From NCBI GenBank assembly GCA_902492455.1, contig CABULH010000019.1:1-64000 (forward strand): a stretch of DNA of 64,000 nucleotides, written 5' to 3'. Position 1 is the first letter of the stretch. Every line of letters begins with the position of its first letter. Shown in pieces: positions 9,381 to 18,439 of the stretch. The notes beneath the pieces are model-generated. The model searched no databases. It saw only the letters and a program-made list of their open reading frames with translations, and was not told the origin of the DNA. The DNA comes from an uncultured Oscillospiraceae bacterium. GTDB taxonomy: Bacteria > Bacillota > Clostridia > Oscillospirales > Acutalibacteraceae. The translations under genes and the position numbers were made by a program.

Positions 9381-10748
9381 GTGAAAATCTACAACGCCGC
9401 ACGGTATATTCAAACGGAACTCTCCTATGACGAGGACAAGAAGGAGTATCATTTTCAGACCAATGCCCATGACAACTGGGGCAGTCGAGACGAGGTAGCC
9501 TTCGCCTATGAAAAATATGATTTTTCTTATGGAGAGAGAAGCACCCTCATTATGGAAACCGCGATCACCAGCTTCGTGGAATCGGAAAATCACGCCTCCG
9601 TGGGTCTGATGATCCGCGGTGACGATGTGCCGGAGGCAGCCAATGCCTTTTTGCTGATCCGGCGCAATACGGTGTTTCTGACATTTCGCACCACTGATGG
9701 AACCTCCACCCACAGCTATCGCAGCGTTATAGCCGGTGGACTGCGCTACCCGCTGTATCTGAAACTGGAGCTGACCGGCAGCATGGCGACCGGCAGCTAC
9801 CGCCTGTCCGAGACGGAGGCCTGGCAGAAGGTGGGGGCGGTACAGATCGGATTTGGAACACAGGTGCTGGCGGGAATCGCCGGGTATTCCTATGTGCCGG
9901 ATTACCCCATCACCGCCACCTTGCGGGATTACTGCGTAACACATGTTAACCGCAAGCCGGTGGAAGTATCCGCATCGGACAGCAAACGGGAACTGCCCCC
10001 GGATACCCTTTATTTTGAGGATTTTGAAAAAGGCGTGGTGAACACCAATCCCCGCAACGGTTTTTGCTGGACGGAAGTGACCTGCGCCAATATTGTGGAG
10101 ACGGAGGCGGCGGATGGCGGACGTACCTGCGCCTGGTTCAAGGATCATATGGACGGCATTCATTTTGTGGGCAGTCGGAAGTGGGCGGACTATGCCTTCA
10201 GTATGGATGTAAAATTTCCGGCGGATATTGCGACTGAGGACAGCAACACCCTGGTGCTGTTTGTCCGGCATCGGGAAATGGATTTTTACGGCCGCTTCCA
10301 TTATGGCGTATTCTTCACCGGCGGCAACCGGCTGGAAATCCGCAAGGCTTATGCTTCGGCTCAGCATGTTTCCGGCGATCAGAAAGTGGTGGCCCAGACC
10401 GGCTTTTCCTATTTGGAGGGGCTGGGAAAATGGCATCATCTGCGGCTGGATGTTTTCGATAATACCATCACCGTGTTTTGGGATGAAAAAGAAATTCTCC
10501 GATATGTGGATAGCGATCCCTTTATCTGTCCGGTGGGCAAGGTAGGCTTTATGACGGAGAACGCCGCCGTTTATCTGGACAATATTTCGGTGCGGGAATT
10601 GGAAGATCCGCTGGGCGGCGCTTATGACAATCTGGTGGGAGGCTTATGGGATCAGCCCACGCCGGCCAATTTTGTATATTCCTACGATGAAGCGGAACAC
10701 CAGTCTTCCTATATATCGGATACCAAGGGAAACTGTACGACTTATTGA
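9381..10748 (+). CDS. cytoplasmic protein with LamG-like domains
   Basis: 455 aa. The GTG at 9381 is preferred over an in-frame upstream codon at 9351 because GGAGGGG lies at 9368-9374. No signal peptide or membrane helix. Two concanavalin-like beta-sandwich halves are visible: about 1-195 (YNAARYIQTELSYDEDKKEY onwards) and about 210-430 (KWADYAFSMDVKF, EDSNTLVLFV, WHHLRLDVFDNTITVFWDEK). The second half is homologous to the LamG-like domain of 5460-6617, including the closing LDNISVRELEDPLGGAYDN region. First gene of the operon. A carbohydrate-recognition or processing role is inferred from fold and neighbours; the lack of export is unusual for this domain type. Confidence 0.75.
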   Translation: MKIYNAARYIQTELSYDEDKKEYHFQTNAHDNWGSRDEVAFAYEKYDFSYGERSTLIMETAITSFVESENHASVGLMIRGDDVPEAANAFLLIRRNTVFLTFRTTDGTSTHSYRSVIAGGLRYPLYLKLELTGSMATGSYRLSETEAWQKVGAVQIGFGTQVLAGIAGYSYVPDYPITATLRDYCVTHVNRKPVEVSASDSKRELPPDTLYFEDFEKGVVNTNPRNGFCWTEVTCANIVETEAADGGRTCAWFKDHMDGIHFVGSRKWADYAFSMDVKFPADIATEDSNTLVLFVRHREMDFYGRFHYGVFFTGGNRLEIRKAYASAQHVSGDQKVVAQTGFSYLEGLGKWHHLRLDVFDNTITVFWDEKEILRYVDSDPFICPVGKVGFMTENAAVYLDNISVRELEDPLGGAYDNLVGGLWDQPTPANFVYSYDEAEHQSSYISDTKGNCTTY

Positions 10749-10762
10749 GGAGGAAAACAGGG

Positions 10763-13084
10763 ATGAGTACGCAGACGGTGAATCCAGTGGTGTATTATAC
10801 GGGCAACATTTGGTATAAGCCCGGCGAAATTGTGACTTTTTCCGGCCATCAGCTGGGGGAAGCGGTGGAAAAAGTGGAACTGTATCGGCTGCCGGATCAA
10901 CCGGCAGGTGCGTCGGCTTCCTATTTTTCGGTAGTGAAATATGACCGCAATCCTCAGCCGGCTGAATATTTTGCCGCTGCCAGGACCGATTGGTCTCCGG
11001 CTGAGGCTGTAGAGGCGGCGGTTCTGCAAAGAACAGAAACATCTGTTAAATTCCGGCTTCCGGAGGGAGCCAGGGAGGGTGTTTGGGCGGCCAGGCTCAG
11101 CGGCCCGGGCTTTGCCCCCATCATCCGGATGATCAACGTCCCCTGCGTGAATTTTGCGCTGGGTGATGAAGGGGCCCTGGTGACGCCGGGAGGCTGGATT
11201 TTTACCGCCGGCAGTAATCTCTATCCTCAGAATCCCCCTGCCGCAGTTCAGCTGCTGCTGAAAAACGGAGAAGGGGAATACCGGCTGACGGCGGCGGAAG
11301 GCGACCCGGAATATGCGGCTAAATTCCTGGTGCCGGAAACTATTCGGCCGGGAGAATATGAGATTTCCCTGCATAACGGCTACGGAGACGATACCTGCTG
11401 GTCGGCGCCTTTGAAAATCAAGGTGGGCGCATCCCCGCGGGACGCCTGGCCGCAGGAGGTATTCAACGTACGGGACTACGGCGCGGTGGGCGACGGCCTG
11501 GCCCATAACGATACGCCGGATATCATCATGGCGCTGCGGGCAGCGGAGAAGAACGGCGGCGGCGTGGTATATTTTCCCCGGGGCACCTATATGCTGACTC
11601 ATCCTCTGAGCATCCCAGAAAACATCCTCCTGAAGGGGGACGGCATTATCAAAACCAAATTCATCTGGCTGCCCTATAACTGGGATACGGATGAACTGCC
11701 GGACGCCATGCTGATGATGACGAAGAACGTGGAAATCACCGGCATTGACTTTTCCGGCACGCGGCTGGGCCCTTTGTTTGTGGCCAGCGGCAGGGGAAGC
11801 GCCAATATCTATATCCATCACTGCCGGGTGTTCCTGACACCCCACAACGGCGGTCCTACCGATGCGCATCCCATCGGCAACAACTGGGATACCTATCAGC
11901 TGCGGGGGCTGGTTACCAAAGAGCTGAATTCTTTCACCAATGCCAACGGGCATGTGACCTTCAAAATGTACGGCGTGGATAATCTGCAGATTCACGATAT
12001 CGATTCCTTTACCCAGGGCGGCATTTACAGTGTGCTGGACTGCCGGAATGTGCACATCGCCCACAACAAGTGCGTGGGCACCGGTACGGCGGCGCTGGGA
12101 GGCGTGGTGAACGCTCTGGTGGAGCATACGCATCACAGCGGTTTTGTCTCCATGCTGTCCGGCGATAACATATATCACGCCCATAACGTTCTGTCCAACA
12201 ATATAGGCAACAACCGGGAGATCATGACCTCCGATGGACCGGGACTGTATGGCTGTGCCGACGGCAAGCTGTATATGGAGACCATAGGCGAAAAGACCTA
12301 TCGTTTGCGGTATACCTATCCCGACGGGGATCTGGTGGGCAAGCAGCTGCTGATTCTGGCCGGACCCGGCGAGGGGCAGATGCGGCGGATTACCGCCAAC
12401 ACCGGTGACACCATTGAATTGGAATCCCCCTTTGCGGTGGCGCCGGAGGACAATGTCAGCAATGTCAGCGTTCTTTCCGCCCGTTCCAATATCATCAGCG
12501 CTTACAACCATATGTACAACGCAGGGGATTTCCAGTATTACGGCACCCAGCTGAACACCGTAGCAGCGCACAATGAGCTGGAGAAGGTACGGGGATTTGT
12601 GGCCTGGGGCAAGAATATCTACAATTATATCCAGCCCAACTGGTACATATCTCTGGCGGATAACCTGCTGTGGGACGCCAACTTCCTGCACCATGTGGGT
12701 TATGCGCCGGGGTATCTGAAGCCTTTGAGCAAGATCGATATCGTGGGTGCCAGCCCTCTGCCCAACAATCAGCTCTGCATGAACGTCTGCCGCAATGAGC
12801 TGCGGGACGGCTTTTTCATCATGATTGCCACCGGCAAGGAGGACAACAGCCCGATCACGGATATGGTGGTGCAGGAAAACTGCATCAAGGAATCCAAATT
12901 CGGTCTGTATCTCGCCTCCCTGAACAATGGCTGCGAAGGAATGGTTTTTGCGGACAATCACTTTGAGGAGGTGGAAAAGCCCTATATAGTGCGCAGGCAG
13001 TGCCTGCAGGGGAAGACCTGTTATTCCACATCTCAGATTCAGTTCCTGGATGAGGAGATCGGCCGGGCGGAGCTGGTGGATTAA
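10763..13084 (+). CDS. cytoplasmic right-handed beta-helix (pectate lyase/GH28-like) protein
   Basis: 773 aa. The ATG at 10763 follows GGAGGA at 10749-10753, which overlaps the stop of the preceding gene, suggesting translational coupling. No signal peptide. Residues about 5-225 are beta-sandwich domains. From about 232 the signature VFNVRDYGAVGDG...GGGVVYFPRG marks the beta-helix. Homology to 6638-9163 runs throughout (YTGNIWYKPGE, GDEGALVTPGGW, HNGYGDDTCWS, VGASPRDAWP), but signal peptide and C-terminal anchor are both missing. Probably acts on imported oligosaccharides; exact reaction (hydrolase, lyase or isomerase) unknown. Confidence 0.8.
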   Translation: MSTQTVNPVVYYTGNIWYKPGEIVTFSGHQLGEAVEKVELYRLPDQPAGASASYFSVVKYDRNPQPAEYFAAARTDWSPAEAVEAAVLQRTETSVKFRLPEGAREGVWAARLSGPGFAPIIRMINVPCVNFALGDEGALVTPGGWIFTAGSNLYPQNPPAAVQLLLKNGEGEYRLTAAEGDPEYAAKFLVPETIRPGEYEISLHNGYGDDTCWSAPLKIKVGASPRDAWPQEVFNVRDYGAVGDGLAHNDTPDIIMALRAAEKNGGGVVYFPRGTYMLTHPLSIPENILLKGDGIIKTKFIWLPYNWDTDELPDAMLMMTKNVEITGIDFSGTRLGPLFVASGRGSANIYIHHCRVFLTPHNGGPTDAHPIGNNWDTYQLRGLVTKELNSFTNANGHVTFKMYGVDNLQIHDIDSFTQGGIYSVLDCRNVHIAHNKCVGTGTAALGGVVNALVEHTHHSGFVSMLSGDNIYHAHNVLSNNIGNNREIMTSDGPGLYGCADGKLYMETIGEKTYRLRYTYPDGDLVGKQLLILAGPGEGQMRRITANTGDTIELESPFAVAPEDNVSNVSVLSARSNIISAYNHMYNAGDFQYYGTQLNTVAAHNELEKVRGFVAWGKNIYNYIQPNWYISLADNLLWDANFLHHVGYAPGYLKPLSKIDIVGASPLPNNQLCMNVCRNELRDGFFIMIATGKEDNSPITDMVVQENCIKESKFGLYLASLNNGCEGMVFADNHFEEVEKPYIVRRQCLQGKTCYSTSQIQFLDEEIGRAELVD

Positions 13085-13247
13085 CCACCCTGCGGAGCGC
13101 TCCGGTCACGGCATAAACCGGAACAGCTCATTTGCTCCATCCTATCAGCGGTTGACAGTGGCTGCCGTTTGTGGTGATGACGGTGAATGGGCTGTTTCTC
13201 AAACCAAGGCCGCCGGAAGTACGGCCGGATAAGGAGGAACAGACCCC

Positions 13248-15080
13248 ATGCCTCGAATAAAAGATCCCCGTGATCTGTTGTCCGCATCCTATGACCTGGT
13301 GGTAGTGGGCGGCGGTATGGCAGGACTATGCGCCGCCATAGCCGCGGCGCGTCACGGCGCCAGGACCGCCTTGCTCCAGGACAGACCGGTGCTGGGCGGC
13401 AACGCATCCAGTGAAATCCGTATGCATATCTGCGGCGCCACCCGCCATGGTCAGCGCCCCAATGCCCGGGAAACCGGCATTATTGAGGAGATTCTGCTGG
13501 AAAACAAATACCGCAACCCTACCCATTCTTATGGCATGTTTGATGTTTTGCTGTGGGAAAAGGCCGCTTATCAGGATGGTCTGGATCTCTATCTGAATAC
13601 CAGCGCCCTGCAGGTGCACACCGAACAGGGACATATCACGGAAATCATCGCCCGGCAGACCACCACGGAAAAGACCTTCGTTTTCCGCGCCGTTCAGTAT
13701 ATGGACTGCTCCGGCGACGGGATGATCTCCGCACTGGCCGGCGCTTCCTATATGTTCGGCCGGGAGGCGGCAGCGGCATTTGAAGAACCGGGAGCGGTGG
13801 AAACCGCCGACACTGTCACCATGGGCAACAGCATCCAGTTCCGCGCTTTGGATGAAGGCCGGGAGGTGGTTTTCCACCGGCCGGACTGGGCCTATGATTA
13901 TCATGACGCCGATTGGATCGGGAGGGTGAAGTTCGCGGAGATCACCTCCGGCTATTGGTGGCTGGAAATCGGCGGCACCCAATGGAATGTGGTGAATGAC
14001 AGCGAAACCACCCGGGATGAAATGCTGCGGATTCTTTTCGGGCTATGGGATTATATCAAGAACTACAGCAATGTCCGGGAGCGGGCCGCCAATCTGGCGC
14101 TGGACTGGGTAGCCTTTGTTCCGGGTAAGCGGGAGAGCCGGCGGATTGTGGGAGACTATGTGCTGCGGGAGCAGGATCTCCTGGAAGGCCGGGTGTTCGA
14201 GGATGCGGTGGCTTATGGCGGCTGGCATATCGACACCCACCGGCCGGAGGGATTCTATGCCTTCATTCATAAGGAACCCCAGCCAGTGGATGCCAATGTG
14301 GTGCTGGATGATCTTTACACCATCCCCTACCGCAGTCTGTATGCCAGGGATGTGGACAATCTTTTTCTAGGCGGACGGATCATCAGCGCCACTCACCGCG
14401 CCTTTGCTTCCACCCGCGTCATGGCCACCTGTGCGGTGGCGGCCCAGGCAGCGGGAACCGCGGCGGCTATGGCCGTAGAAAAAGGCTGCGGTCCCCGGGA
14501 TATTCTTTCCTCCATCCAGGAACTGCAGCAGACACTGCTGCGGGACGGCTGCTATATTCCCGGAACCGCCAATGCGGATCCCGATGATCTGGCCAGGACG
14601 GCGGCGGTGTCCTGTTCCTCGGAAACGGAGGAGGGCGGCTGCGCGCTGGCAGTCAACGGCTGGAACCGGCCGATAGGGGAGCAAAACAATATGTGGATAT
14701 CCGGTTCCCTGGAAGAAACGCCCCAATGGCTACAGCTCTCCTGGCAGCAGTCGATCAAACCCAGAGAACTCCGGCTGACCTTTGATTCAGATCTTTCCGC
14801 GGAGATTATGATCTCCCTGTCGAAATGGCACCATGTTCGCCAGCAGGAGGGGGTGCCGGACACCCTGGTCCGGGATTATCGGATTGTGATGCTGAAGGAA
14901 GGACGGGAGATCTATAGCGAGAGGGTGGAGGAGAACCGGCAGCGGCTCCGCGTCCATCCCCTGCCCGGACAGGATTGCAATCAAGTGCGCATCGAAGTAC
15001 TGCGCACCTGGGGCTGTGAACAGGCCCGCCTGTGTGAAATCCGAGTATATGCGCAGACCGATGAGGATGACAGCGTATGA
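13248..15080 (+). CDS. FAD-dependent oxidoreductase (PF12831-type)
   Basis: 610 aa; ATG with AAGGAGG at 13231-13237. The N-terminus LVVVGGGMAGLCAAIAAARH carries the GxGxxG dinucleotide fold, and RPVLGGNASSE with MHICGATRHG is typical of the FAD_oxidored family found in glycan-degradation clusters. LFLGGRIISATHRAFASTRVM near residue 370-390 is the second FAD-contact region. The last ~140 residues (about 470-610) look like a separate beta-sandwich domain. No signal peptide. Family members are proposed to oxidise sugar-derived substrates; the substrate here is unknown. A 163-bp gap before the gene holds only a small hairpin near TCCGGT/ACCGGA, with no T-run. It overlaps the next gene by ATGA. 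Confidence 0.8.
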   Translation: MPRIKDPRDLLSASYDLVVVGGGMAGLCAAIAAARHGARTALLQDRPVLGGNASSEIRMHICGATRHGQRPNARETGIIEEILLENKYRNPTHSYGMFDVLLWEKAAYQDGLDLYLNTSALQVHTEQGHITEIIARQTTTEKTFVFRAVQYMDCSGDGMISALAGASYMFGREAAAAFEEPGAVETADTVTMGNSIQFRALDEGREVVFHRPDWAYDYHDADWIGRVKFAEITSGYWWLEIGGTQWNVVNDSETTRDEMLRILFGLWDYIKNYSNVRERAANLALDWVAFVPGKRESRRIVGDYVLREQDLLEGRVFEDAVAYGGWHIDTHRPEGFYAFIHKEPQPVDANVVLDDLYTIPYRSLYARDVDNLFLGGRIISATHRAFASTRVMATCAVAAQAAGTAAAMAVEKGCGPRDILSSIQELQQTLLRDGCYIPGTANADPDDLARTAAVSCSSETEEGGCALAVNGWNRPIGEQNNMWISGSLEETPQWLQLSWQQSIKPRELRLTFDSDLSAEIMISLSKWHHVRQQEGVPDTLVRDYRIVMLKEGREIYSERVEENRQRLRVHPLPGQDCNQVRIEVLRTWGCEQARLCEIRVYAQTDEDDSV

Positions 15081-15862
15081 AAATTGACGTACACGCCCAT
15101 ATCGGCAGGCTGGTGAACGGAGAGGATATGTCCCTTGAAAAGCAGCTGCGGGGGATGGACGCCTATGGCGTCGATTACGCCCTGATCTCGCACATTGAGT
15201 GCGGCGAAAGGCTGCTGGAGGACAATCCCCTTGCTGACCGGCAGCAAATGAAGAACCTGGCAGCGATTGAGGCGGCGGCGGAGCATCCCCGGCGGCTGGG
15301 GGTGCTGCTGTGGTGCTGTCCGGACGATCCGGGATATTCGGCGGATTTTGAGCGGCTGTATCGGGATAACCGGAAGCTGATCAAGGGGCTGAAGGTGCAT
15401 CCGGACATGTCCCGGACCGATGCCAATGATAAGCGGCTGTGGCCCTACTACGAAATGGCGGCCCGATGGCGGCTGCCGGTGCTGGTCCATACCAGGGAAA
15501 ACCGTCATTCCAAGGTTTCCTATGTGGTGGAAATGGCCCGGCGGTTTCCAAATGTGCCCTTTATTTTGGGACACATGTCCCTGTCCGATGATAAGGAAGA
15601 ATCCCTCCAGGCACTGGAGACTTATGAGAATATGTATGGAGATACGGCCTGGGTATACAGCACCGTGCTAGCAGAGGCGGAGAAAAGGGGCGTAATCCAT
15701 AAGATTCTTTTCGGAACAGACAGTCCCATTAAGGGCTGGGACACCTATGGGGATCCGGAATTTTATCAGGCTTACGATCATTTGGATGAGATACTGACAC
15801 AGGAAAGCTGCCGCCGGGTGTTTTTTCAAAATGCGGTTCAGCTTTTTCGGCTGGAGGGTTAG
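15077..15862 (+). CDS. amidohydrolase-family (PF04909-like) metal-dependent hydrolase
   Basis: 261 aa, beginning in the ATGA overlap with the preceding stop. MKIDVHAHIGR gives the HxH metal motif. VHTRENRHSK, FILGHMSL and KILFGTDSP supply the further His residues and the catalytic Asp in the family order. These are TIM-barrel hydrolases or decarboxylases acting on small molecules. In this operon, hydrolysis of a sugar lactone or an acyl/amide decoration would fit but is only inference. Cytoplasmic. Confidence 0.8.
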   Translation: MKIDVHAHIGRLVNGEDMSLEKQLRGMDAYGVDYALISHIECGERLLEDNPLADRQQMKNLAAIEAAAEHPRRLGVLLWCCPDDPGYSADFERLYRDNRKLIKGLKVHPDMSRTDANDKRLWPYYEMAARWRLPVLVHTRENRHSKVSYVVEMARRFPNVPFILGHMSLSDDKEESLQALETYENMYGDTAWVYSTVLAEAEKRGVIHKILFGTDSPIKGWDTYGDPEFYQAYDHLDEILTQESCRRVFFQNAVQLFRLEG

Positions 15863-15866
15863 GAGA

Positions 15867-16586
15867 ATGGATTACCAGATTTTTCCGGGAGGACGAAGGA
15901 AAGCGGTGACCTTTGGCTTTGACGATGGCGAGATTCACGACCGGAGGCTGGCGGAAATGCTGCGGCAATATGGGTTGAAAGCCACCTTTTTTCTGGTTTC
16001 CGGTCAGATGGGGCTGACGGTGGATCCCTTCTTCCGCTATGGAAGGAACACCCGGGTAGAACGGGTGAATGGAGGGGAGCTTCCCCTTACCTATGCCGGA
16101 ATGGAGATTGCCTCTCATACCCGTTTTCACCGGCTTTCCGCAGACAGTCTGGCGGAGGCGGTGGGAGAATCCATGCGGGAGTTGGAAGAACTCAGCGGTC
16201 AGCCGGTGACCGGTCTGGCGTATCCTGGCGGGCAGGTTGATCCGGATGTGGTGAAGGGGCTGCGGAAAATGGATGTTCTCTACGCACGAACCACGGATTA
16301 TACCTATGGGTTTTCTCTTCCAGAGGATCTCTTGATTTGGAACCCCACCTGCAAATACGACGACAGCCGGATGGAGGAACTGCTGAAAAGGTTCCTGGAG
16401 GAGGAAGCGGAGGAGCCGCAGCTGCTCTATATCATGGGGCATTCCTATGAAATGACCCAGGAATCTCCGGCGGCGGACTGGAATGCCTTTGAGTCCATCT
16501 GCCGGCGGCTTCATGGCCGTCAGGATATCTGGTATGCCGCCAACGGTGAGCTGGCGTGCTGGATCCATACACAGCAAGCGAAGTGA
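15867..16586 (+). CDS. polysaccharide deacetylase (NodB-like)
   Basis: 239 aa. ATG at 15867, four bases after the previous stop, with GGAGGG at 15853-15858. TFGFDDGEIHDRRL gives the Asp-Asp motif, ATFFL the following strand, and EIASHTRFHRLS the zinc-binding histidines of carbohydrate esterase family 4. No signal peptide, so the target should be an intracellular oligosaccharide rather than cell wall. A second NodB-like protein closes the operon (24571-25428). Confidence 0.85.
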   Translation: MDYQIFPGGRRKAVTFGFDDGEIHDRRLAEMLRQYGLKATFFLVSGQMGLTVDPFFRYGRNTRVERVNGGELPLTYAGMEIASHTRFHRLSADSLAEAVGESMRELEELSGQPVTGLAYPGGQVDPDVVKGLRKMDVLYARTTDYTYGFSLPEDLLIWNPTCKYDDSRMEELLKRFLEEEAEEPQLLYIMGHSYEMTQESPAADWNAFESICRRLHGRQDIWYAANGELACWIHTQQAK

Positions 16587-16621
16587 AGGGTATCAACCAA
16601 AGCGAAAAGGGAGGATTTTGT

Positions 16622-17323
16622 ATGCAGTTGTTGCAGATGTGCCCCAGTGAATTGGAACAGGCGCGGCAGAACAAAGCTATTCTGATGTTCGGAGTGGGTT
16701 CTATTGAATATCACGGCAGCCAGCTGCCCCTGGGAACGGACTTCTTTCTGGTGGACGGCGTGATTCAGGCCGTGGAGAAGCGGCTGCCGGATAAGGTGGT
16801 GGCCGCCCCGTCGCTGGCCGTTTCTCCCACCGGCTTTGCGGTGTCCGGACCGCAGGCGGGAACGGTGGATATCGGTGTGGACGCCTTTATGCATCACTGT
16901 GCCGACCTGCTGGACAGCTATGAACGGATGGGTTTTCATAAGATTGTGATTTTGGTGCATCACCAGGGGGGAAATATCATCCCCATGCTAAAAACCGTTT
17001 TAACCAAACATACGATGTACGAGAAAAAAGCGGAGCTGGGGGAGGGCTGGTGGACGGACAAGAGACCCGGCGCCGTCCGCCGCGCCCCTGTGGAGCTGCT
17101 TCCCGCTATGCTGGATACCCATTATTTCGGTGGTCACGGCGGTAAGGGAGAAACGGAAGGCGTTCTGGCCATCCGTCCCGACCTGGTTCATCTGGAGAAA
17201 GTGACCAACGCGGAAGAAGAACCTTTCTGGAACAAAAGCGTAACCGAAGTGGATGAAGCGGCGGCCAAGGAGCAGTTTGCGGATTTGATCAGGCTATGGG
17301 TAGAAAAGATTGAATCCATGTAG
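16622..17323 (+). CDS. creatininase-family amidohydrolase
   Basis: 233 aa. The ATG at 16622 follows GGGAGG at 16610-16615; the longer frame overlaps the preceding gene without a ribosome site. GVGSIEYHGSQLPLGTDFF carries the family's metal-binding E-x-H and Asp, and HYFGGHGGKGETE the second metal cluster. LVHHQGGN matches the conserved central motif. Family members hydrolyse cyclic amides such as creatinine or formamidopyrimidines, and many sit in sugar clusters with unknown substrates. Cytoplasmic. Confidence 0.8.
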   Translation: MQLLQMCPSELEQARQNKAILMFGVGSIEYHGSQLPLGTDFFLVDGVIQAVEKRLPDKVVAAPSLAVSPTGFAVSGPQAGTVDIGVDAFMHHCADLLDSYERMGFHKIVILVHHQGGNIIPMLKTVLTKHTMYEKKAELGEGWWTDKRPGAVRRAPVELLPAMLDTHYFGGHGGKGETEGVLAIRPDLVHLEKVTNAEEEPFWNKSVTEVDEAAAKEQFADLIRLWVEKIESM

Positions 17324-17366
17324 GCGGGACCGCGATTACTGAAAACGGCGATGGGAGCGAAGAAAA

Positions 17367-18413
17367 ATGGCGACGAAAATGCAGATGGCGGATTTACAGC
17401 TGGTGGATTACGACGGCGCGGATACCCAGCGGGTAGCCGTGCTGGACAAACCCTATACTCTAACGGTACGCAATGCAAAAATTCCCTTGCCGCAGGACAA
17501 TGAGGTACGGGTTAAGATCAAATGGGTGGGGATCTGCGGTTCCGACCTGGAGGCTTATCGGGGAACCCGGGCACCAGAGTTTATTTCCACTCCGGCTCGT
17601 CTGGGGCATGAGGTGTCCGGTGTGATCGATATGGTAGGCGACAAGGTTGTGGGCGTGAAGGTGGGCGATAAGGTTACCTGCCGGTATGTCTGGGGCGCAT
17701 ATGCGGAATACATCGTGTGCAAGCCTTTTAACGTGAAGGTGCTGCCTCCGGATTTCCCCATGCTGGAGATCAGCCCCATTGAGGTTCTGCCCGGCATTAT
17801 TCACGCGGCGGAGCTGGGGAAAATCGACCAGAGCAAAAATGTGCTGATTATGGGCCAGGGGGTCAGCGGGCTGATTATGACGCAGGTGGTGGCGCAGTTC
17901 AGCCCCCGCGCCCTGGCGGTGACCGATCTCAGCCCCCGCAAGCTGGAGCTGGCAAAAAAATACGGCGCCACCCATACTTATCAGCTGCCGGATGCGCACG
18001 CCAAGACCATGGATTTTGCGGGACAGGATTTTCCGGAGGGCTTTGACGTTGTGATCCCTTGCCTGCTGGAAGGAGACGGCATGGTGGATGCCATTGAATG
18101 CTGCAATATCTGCGCCCGGCTGGTGATGTACGGCTGTATCGGCGTCTGCCGCCAGCCTATCGACTTTTTCCGGGTCCACCGCAAACGGCTGGAAATTTAC
18201 GCCACCGAGCCCCGGCGGGACATCGATATGCGGCGTTTCTTCCAGGAGGGTATCCAAATGGTCATGGACGGTATGGTGAACACTTCGGAGATGATCACCG
18301 ACGTGTTCCCCCTGGAGGAGATCAGCCAGGCATTTGCCCTGCGGAACGACAGCCCGGAGGGAACGATTCATGTGGTGATTGATTGTGAGCGTCAAAACGG
18401 CCGAAAGGCTTGA
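17367..18413 (+). CDS. zinc-type medium-chain dehydrogenase, threonine/sorbitol dehydrogenase-like
   Basis: 348 aa. WVGICGSDLEAYRG and ARLGHEVSGVI give the catalytic-zinc Cys and the GHE motif; GQGVSGLIMTQVV is the Rossmann nucleotide site. Between VGDKVTC and AYAEYIVCK only a few residues are present. Most family members have about 30-40 residues there, including four Cys for structural zinc, so that lobe is absent. The enzyme probably oxidises or reduces a sugar or sugar acid with NAD(P). GGAG precedes the start; the next gene begins 27 bp downstream. Confidence 0.85.
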   Translation: MATKMQMADLQLVDYDGADTQRVAVLDKPYTLTVRNAKIPLPQDNEVRVKIKWVGICGSDLEAYRGTRAPEFISTPARLGHEVSGVIDMVGDKVVGVKVGDKVTCRYVWGAYAEYIVCKPFNVKVLPPDFPMLEISPIEVLPGIIHAAELGKIDQSKNVLIMGQGVSGLIMTQVVAQFSPRALAVTDLSPRKLELAKKYGATHTYQLPDAHAKTMDFAGQDFPEGFDVVIPCLLEGDGMVDAIECCNICARLVMYGCIGVCRQPIDFFRVHRKRLEIYATEPRRDIDMRRFFQEGIQMVMDGMVNTSEMITDVFPLEEISQAFALRNDSPEGTIHVVIDCERQNGRKA

Positions 18414-18439
18414 CGGCAGGAAGGGTTGCGAGGAACAGG

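Noticed and set aside
10742..12961. 739-codon open frame on the minus strand
   Set aside because: It is antisense to the beta-helix gene 10763-13084, which has a ribosome site and family motifs; the antisense product is His/Arg/Gly-rich and lacks any domain.
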